Below, one piece after another: positions 6,609 to 9,480 of a stretch of DNA of 9,480 nt. Under the pieces are notes generated by a model. The model worked only from the letters and a program-made list of their open reading frames with translations. It ran no database searches and was not told where the DNA came from. Made by a program: the position numbers and the translations under genes. Numbering within the stretch: the first letter of the stretch is position 1; each line of letters starts with the position of its first letter. This DNA is from Pseudomonadota bacterium (GTDB taxonomy: Bacteria > Desulfobacterota > Desulfobacteria > Desulfobacterales > RPRI01), in NCBI GenBank assembly GCA_018819005.1, contig JAHJQU010000388.1, positions 1 to 9,480 of the forward strand, in the 5' to 3' direction.

Positions 6609-8461
6609 CAGATAATTTAGTTCAAAAAAAGGGAAAGAAGACAAAGAAGCAGGCTCTGACAAAAGAGACCCATAAAATTGGTAAAAGGGGCAGAAAAAAG
6701 GGATCGGCATCAAAGACCGAAAGCGAAAAAAAGAGCAATAAAAATAGTTTTGAAGATTTGGTATCAAAAGGAAAGAGTCAGGGCTTTATAACTTATGAAG
6801 AGCTCAATGAAGAATTATCTGAAAATGTTATTTCCCTGGAACAGTTAGATGAGACATTAATGCTTTTTAGTGAACAGGACATCGAATTGGTTGATGACGG
6901 TAAAGATAAAATGCCTGAAAGCGAAAAAGAATTAAAAGAAAAAAAGATAAACCGGGGAGGAGACTCGGCTCTTGCAAATTTTGGAACTGTGACGGATCCG
7001 GTAAAAATGTACCTTAGAGAGATGGGACTCGTTACTCTTTTGAGCAGGGAAGGGGAAGTCGATATCGCCAAAAAAATAGAAGATGGCGAGCAGGAGGTTT
7101 TAAGAGCTCTGATTAATACGGTGACATGTGTTGAACATATCGTAGATCTCGGAGTGCAGATAGAAGGAGGAACACAACGGCCTAAACATGTTCTTAAAGA
7201 TTTTGACGAAGGCGATACTTACGTTGATGAAATGCTCCAGATTGAAAATTTTATCAGGGCGATCCATTCAATAAAAGAGGTACATGAAGAGAACAAGTTG
7301 CTTCGTGATAGAATGTATTTTCCCAAACTCGATAAGGATGAAGCTCGGCGAATAAAGAAGCTGATTTCAGTCAATAACAATAAAATATTTGATCTTCTTA
7401 AAGAATGGAGGCTTGAAAGCAGTGTTCTGGACAAGCTTGAGGCGATCATGAAAGATCATATCTGCTGGTTCGAATCCATGGAAAAAACCACATCATATTG
7501 CGCTGAGAAAGTAGAATCTTCCTTATCAGAGCTTCGCACCAATCTTAAATCCAAGAGCAATTTCATGAAATGGTCCAGGTCACGCTGCAAGCTTGGGAAG
7601 GATGAGGCTTCATCGCTTTATGATGAGCTCAAAAAAAACCAGGAGCATGTGCACGAAAGAGAGCATGAAATAAAATCAAATTGCCGCACACTGAAAAAAA
7701 TTATGTCTTCTGTTGCAGAAGGACGCCTTAATGCAAAAAAAGCCAAGAGCGAATTGACGAGAGCCAACCTACGCCTTGTCGTAAGCATAGCAAAGAAATA
7801 TACAAACAGAGGCCTTCAGTTTCTGGATCTGATTCAGGAAGGAAACGTAGGCCTAATGAAAGCCGTTGATAAGTTTGAATACCGCCGGGGCTATAAATTC
7901 AGTACATATGCAACATGGTGGATAAGGCAGGCAATAACCAGGGCAATAGCGGATCAGGCGAGAACCATACGCATTCCGGTGCACATGATCGAAACGATAA
8001 ATAAACTTATCCGGACATCAAGGTATCTTGTCCAGGAGCAGGGGCGTGAGCCGACACCCGAGGAGATTGCCGAAAAGATGGAAATTCCCCTGGAGAAAGT
8101 GCGCAAGGTCTTAAAAATAGCCAGGGAACCAATATCTCTGGAAACTCCGATAGGTGAAGAAGAAGACAGCCATCTTGGCGATTTTATAGAAGATAAAAAA
8201 TTCAGACTTCCTTCCGAAGCGGCGATAAACCAGAATCTTGCAGAGCAGACGAGAAAGGTGCTCGCAACATTGACTCCGCGCGAAGAGAAGGTCCTCAGAA
8301 TGAGGTTCGGAATCGGAGAAAAGGCTGACCATACTCTGGAAGAGGTCGGCCAGGATTTTCAGGTGACACGTGAGCGCATAAGGCAGATAGAGGCCAAGGC
8401 GTTAAGAAAACTGAGACATCCAACGAGGAGCCGCAAGTTGAAAAACTTCATCGAAATGTAA
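6605..8461 (+). CDS. rpoD: Primary sigma factor RpoD (sigma-70)
   Basis: Housekeeping sigma factor directing RNA polymerase to -10/-35 promoters. The 618-aa product has all regions: 1.1 (about 48-98, with FEDLVSKGKSQGFITYEEL), 1.2 (about 129-160, DPVKMYLREMG), a ~220-residue non-conserved insert (161-380), 2.1-2.4 (383-455, including NLRLVVSIAKKY and YATWWIRQAITRAIADQ), 3 (about 456-545) and 4 (553-618, with helix-turn-helix around LEEVGQDFQVTRERIRQIEAKAL). The long insert marks it as a group 1 sigma rather than RpoS or RpoH. The first 47 residues are a lysine/arginine-rich, probably disordered extension before region 1.1. The start is ATG 6605 with GGAGG (6591-6595) 9 nt upstream, inside the end of dnaG. 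A weak GGCG/CGCC stem at 8464-8480 follows the stop, without a T-run. Confidence 0.98.
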   Translation: MTDNLVQKKGKKTKKQALTKETHKIGKRGRKKGSASKTESEKKSNKNSFEDLVSKGKSQGFITYEELNEELSENVISLEQLDETLMLFSEQDIELVDDGKDKMPESEKELKEKKINRGGDSALANFGTVTDPVKMYLREMGLVTLLSREGEVDIAKKIEDGEQEVLRALINTVTCVEHIVDLGVQIEGGTQRPKHVLKDFDEGDTYVDEMLQIENFIRAIHSIKEVHEENKLLRDRMYFPKLDKDEARRIKKLISVNNNKIFDLLKEWRLESSVLDKLEAIMKDHICWFESMEKTTSYCAEKVESSLSELRTNLKSKSNFMKWSRSRCKLGKDEASSLYDELKKNQEHVHEREHEIKSNCRTLKKIMSSVAEGRLNAKKAKSELTRANLRLVVSIAKKYTNRGLQFLDLIQEGNVGLMKAVDKFEYRRGYKFSTYATWWIRQAITRAIADQARTIRIPVHMIETINKLIRTSRYLVQEQGREPTPEEIAEKMEIPLEKVRKVLKIAREPISLETPIGEEEDSHLGDFIEDKKFRLPSEAAINQNLAEQTRKVLATLTPREEKVLRMRFGIGEKADHTLEEVGQDFQVTRERIRQIEAKALRKLRHPTRSRKLKNFIEM

Positions 8462-8494
8462 AAGGCGGACTTTTTACGCCGTCAAATGTAGAGC

Positions 8495-8521
8495 TTGACA
8501 AAGTATCAATACAAATATAGA
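8495..8521 (+). promoter_or_regulatory. Candidate promoter for the CAT-anticodon tRNA
   Basis: A perfect TTGACA at 8495-8500 is followed after 15 nt by TATAGA at 8516-8521. The spacer is shorter than the usual 17, but the initiation region (about 8528) would lie just before the tRNA 5' end at 8546. It allows the tRNA to be expressed independently of dnaG-rpoD. Confidence 0.5.
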
Positions 8522-8545
8522 AAGTCAGGCGTCAAGGTGTTTTGA

Positions 8546-8618
8546 GGGCCCATAGCTCAGCTGGTAGAGCCACCGGCTCATAACCGGTCGGTCCCTGGTT
8601 CGATCCCAGGTGGGCCCA
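8546..8618 (+). tRNA. tRNA with anticodon CAT (Ile2 or elongator Met)
   Basis: The cloverleaf is complete. Acceptor is 8546-8552 with 8611-8617 (seven Watson-Crick pairs), D arm 8555-8570, anticodon stem 8572-8576 with 8584-8588, loop CTCATAA with anticodon CAT at 8579-8581, and T arm 8594-8610 with loop TTCGATC. The discriminator is A8618. CCA is not encoded and must be added. It is not an initiator, because the first acceptor pair is G:C rather than the mismatched C/A of bacterial tRNA-fMet. The GGGCC acceptor start and the CGG-CTCATAA-CCG anticodon arm resemble tRNA-Ile2, whose C34 is converted to lysidine by TilS to read AUA. Elongator tRNA-Met is the alternative. I lean to Ile2. Confidence 0.93.
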
Positions 8619-8680
8619 TATCTTGAGACCTTTTCAGATTTATAGAGGTCATCGCAATGCGGGATATTGATTTTACCCTA

Positions 8681-8696
8681 AAAAAACCGGTTTTTT
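8681..8696. repeat. 16-bp perfect palindrome
   Basis: AAAAAACCGGTTTTTT reads identically on both strands. It lies between the CAT tRNA and the strong terminator. It ends in a T-run in both directions, so it could be a weak bidirectional pause or terminator, though the stem has only four GC pairs and a hairpin would need to open the centre for a loop. Confidence 0.5.
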
Positions 8697-8701
8697 ACTT
8701 T

Positions 8702-8734
8702 AAAGGCGTGGTTGCATGAAACCACGCCTTTTTT
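8702..8734 (+). terminator. Strong intrinsic terminator
   Basis: A 12-bp perfect stem pairs AAAGGCGTGGTT (8702-8713) with AACCACGCCTTT (8720-8731). The six-base loop is GCATGA, and a run of T follows (8729-8734). The stem begins in an A-run, so it could also act on minus-strand transcripts. It closes the dnaG-rpoD-tRNA unit and isolates it from the nif3 gene downstream. Confidence 0.9.
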
Positions 8735-8786
8735 ATGATTCCGGAGAATTTACAGCATTCCTGCAAATTGTTAAAGGATCATCAAA

Positions 8787-8822
8787 ATGATGAAATTATC
8801 CCATGCAAGCTACAGTATCTGA
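8787..8822 (+). CDS. Possible 11-codon leader ORF overlapping nif3 start
   Basis: ATG 8787 (followed by a second ATG at 8790) opens a short frame, MMKLSHASYSI, ending at TGA 8820-8822. It has the best ribosome site of the locus, AAAGGA at 8773-8778, 8 nt upstream. The Nif3 ATG at 8803, in another frame, has no Shine-Dalgarno of its own. Translation of the mini-ORF could therefore feed or limit initiation of Nif3. It may equally be chance; the peptide itself has no recognisable function. Confidence 0.3.
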   Translation: MMKLSHASYSI

Positions 8823-9480
8823 TGTTATAAAAATAATTGAAAAAATTGCACCATCCATGCTTGCAGAAAAGTGGGACAATCCGGGCCTTCAGGTTGGAAG
8901 AAAGGATTGGCCGGTCAAAACCGCATGGGTTGCCCTGGATCCTGCCCCGGATGTTATAGCTGCAGCATGCCGGAGCAAGGTTGATATCCTTATTACTCAC
9001 CATCCTCTGATCATTAATCCTTTAAAATGTATCGATTTCGGATCTGTTGCAGGCAATCTTATTCAAATGGCGGCAGTAAACAGACTGTCAATCTTTTCAG
9101 CTCATACCAATCTTGACTGTGCAAAAGATGGTCTGAATGATCTTCTTGCATCACGCGTTGGTATCAAAAATATAAGGGCGCTAAGCGGGGCCGACTCACC
9201 CGGCAAGTGCAAGCTCGTGGTCTATGTTCCCGCTAATCACGAAACAAAGATTCTTGAAGCACTGTTTGAAACAAATGCGGGAATAATAGACTCCTATACC
9301 TGCTGCTCTTTCAGGAGCAATGGGAAAGGGACTTTCAGGCCGGGATTTTCGGCAAAGCCTTTTACAGGGAAAAGAGGCAAAATATCCGATGTGGATGAGG
9401 TAAAAATTGAAGTAGTTGCCGTTAAACAGGATATTCCGGCAATCATTGCACATATCAGAAAAAGTCATCCATATGAGACA
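8803..9480 (+). CDS. Nif3-like dinuclear metal centre protein (partial, runs off right edge)
   Basis: The first 226 residues of a NIF3/DUF34 family protein (YbgI/YqfO-like). The family forms hexameric rings with a dinuclear metal site; its physiological role remains uncertain, though GTP cyclohydrolase I type 2-like labels are common. Visible family blocks are WDNPGLQVG (24-32), the metal-binding THHPLI (65-70, H66 and H67) and AHTNLD (100-105, H101 and D105). From about residue 137 the sequence switches to the inserted PII/CutA-like domain: KLVVYVPANHETKILEAL, CSFRSNGKGTFRPG (168-181) and HPYET at the window edge. This shows it is the long (~370-aa) form. The C-terminal metal-ligand half lies beyond the window. 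The start is ATG 8803: two in-frame TGA codons sit at 8788-8793 and no other start lies between. No ribosome site precedes it directly. Confidence 0.93.
   Translation, partial: MQATVSDVIKIIEKIAPSMLAEKWDNPGLQVGRKDWPVKTAWVALDPAPDVIAAACRSKVDILITHHPLIINPLKCIDFGSVAGNLIQMAAVNRLSIFSAHTNLDCAKDGLNDLLASRVGIKNIRALSGADSPGKCKLVVYVPANHETKILEALFETNAGIIDSYTCCSFRSNGKGTFRPGFSAKPFTGKRGKISDVDEVKIEVVAVKQDIPAIIAHIRKSHPYET

Noticed and set aside
8464..8480. GGCG/CGCC stem right after the rpoD stop
   Set aside because: Only 4 bp with a 9-nt loop and no T-run after it. It is unlikely to terminate, and the tRNA has a promoter just downstream.
1..9480. CRISPR array, transposase, integrase or defence gene cluster
   Set aside because: No regularly spaced repeats and no open frame with mobile-element or defence motifs. 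All long frames are accounted for by the listed genes or their shadows.

Overview
The window looks like core chromosomal DNA from a sulfate-reducing-type Desulfobacterota (former Deltaproteobacteria), of moderate to low GC. This is inferred from the gene set (adjacent dnaG and rpoD, dispersed his genes, a long-form Nif3 protein), protein character, and short inverted-repeat elements of the kind common in those genomes. It is not proven by a phylogenetic marker.

Layout from left to right. Positions 1-323 carry no gene, but hold a 160-bp transposase-less inverted-repeat element (91-250) flanked by a short direct repeat. Positions 324-2054 (minus strand) encode a 576-aa YcaO-family ATP-dependent enzyme with a C-terminal TPR domain, standing alone with no visible precursor peptide or partner. 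A divergent plus-strand block follows: tRNA-Ala(CGC) at 2192-2267, hisB (2297-2884), an outer-membrane-type lipoprotein gene (2931-3617), and hisA (3614-4354), which overlaps the lipoprotein gene by ATGA. The gene-poor stretch 4355-4814 contains a second, unrelated 179-bp inverted-repeat element (4471-4649) and a candidate promoter. Next comes the macromolecular-synthesis pair dnaG (4815-6608) and rpoD (6605-8461), again joined by an ATGA overlap and lacking rpsU. A tRNA with anticodon CAT (8546-8618) has its own promoter, and a strong intrinsic terminator follows at 8702-8734. The window ends inside a long-form Nif3-like gene (8803 to the edge) that is preceded by an 11-codon overlapping mini-ORF.

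How the genes work together: HisB and HisA are steps of histidine biosynthesis. The lipoprotein between them has no evident histidine role but is positioned for translational coupling to hisA. DnaG and RpoD link replication priming to housekeeping transcription. Most of the window is ordinary housekeeping DNA. The parts worth a second look are the orphan YcaO-TPR enzyme, the CxxC-bearing lipoprotein embedded in the his genes, the two MITE-like elements and the nif3 leader. No complete new defence, mobile or biosynthetic system is evident.
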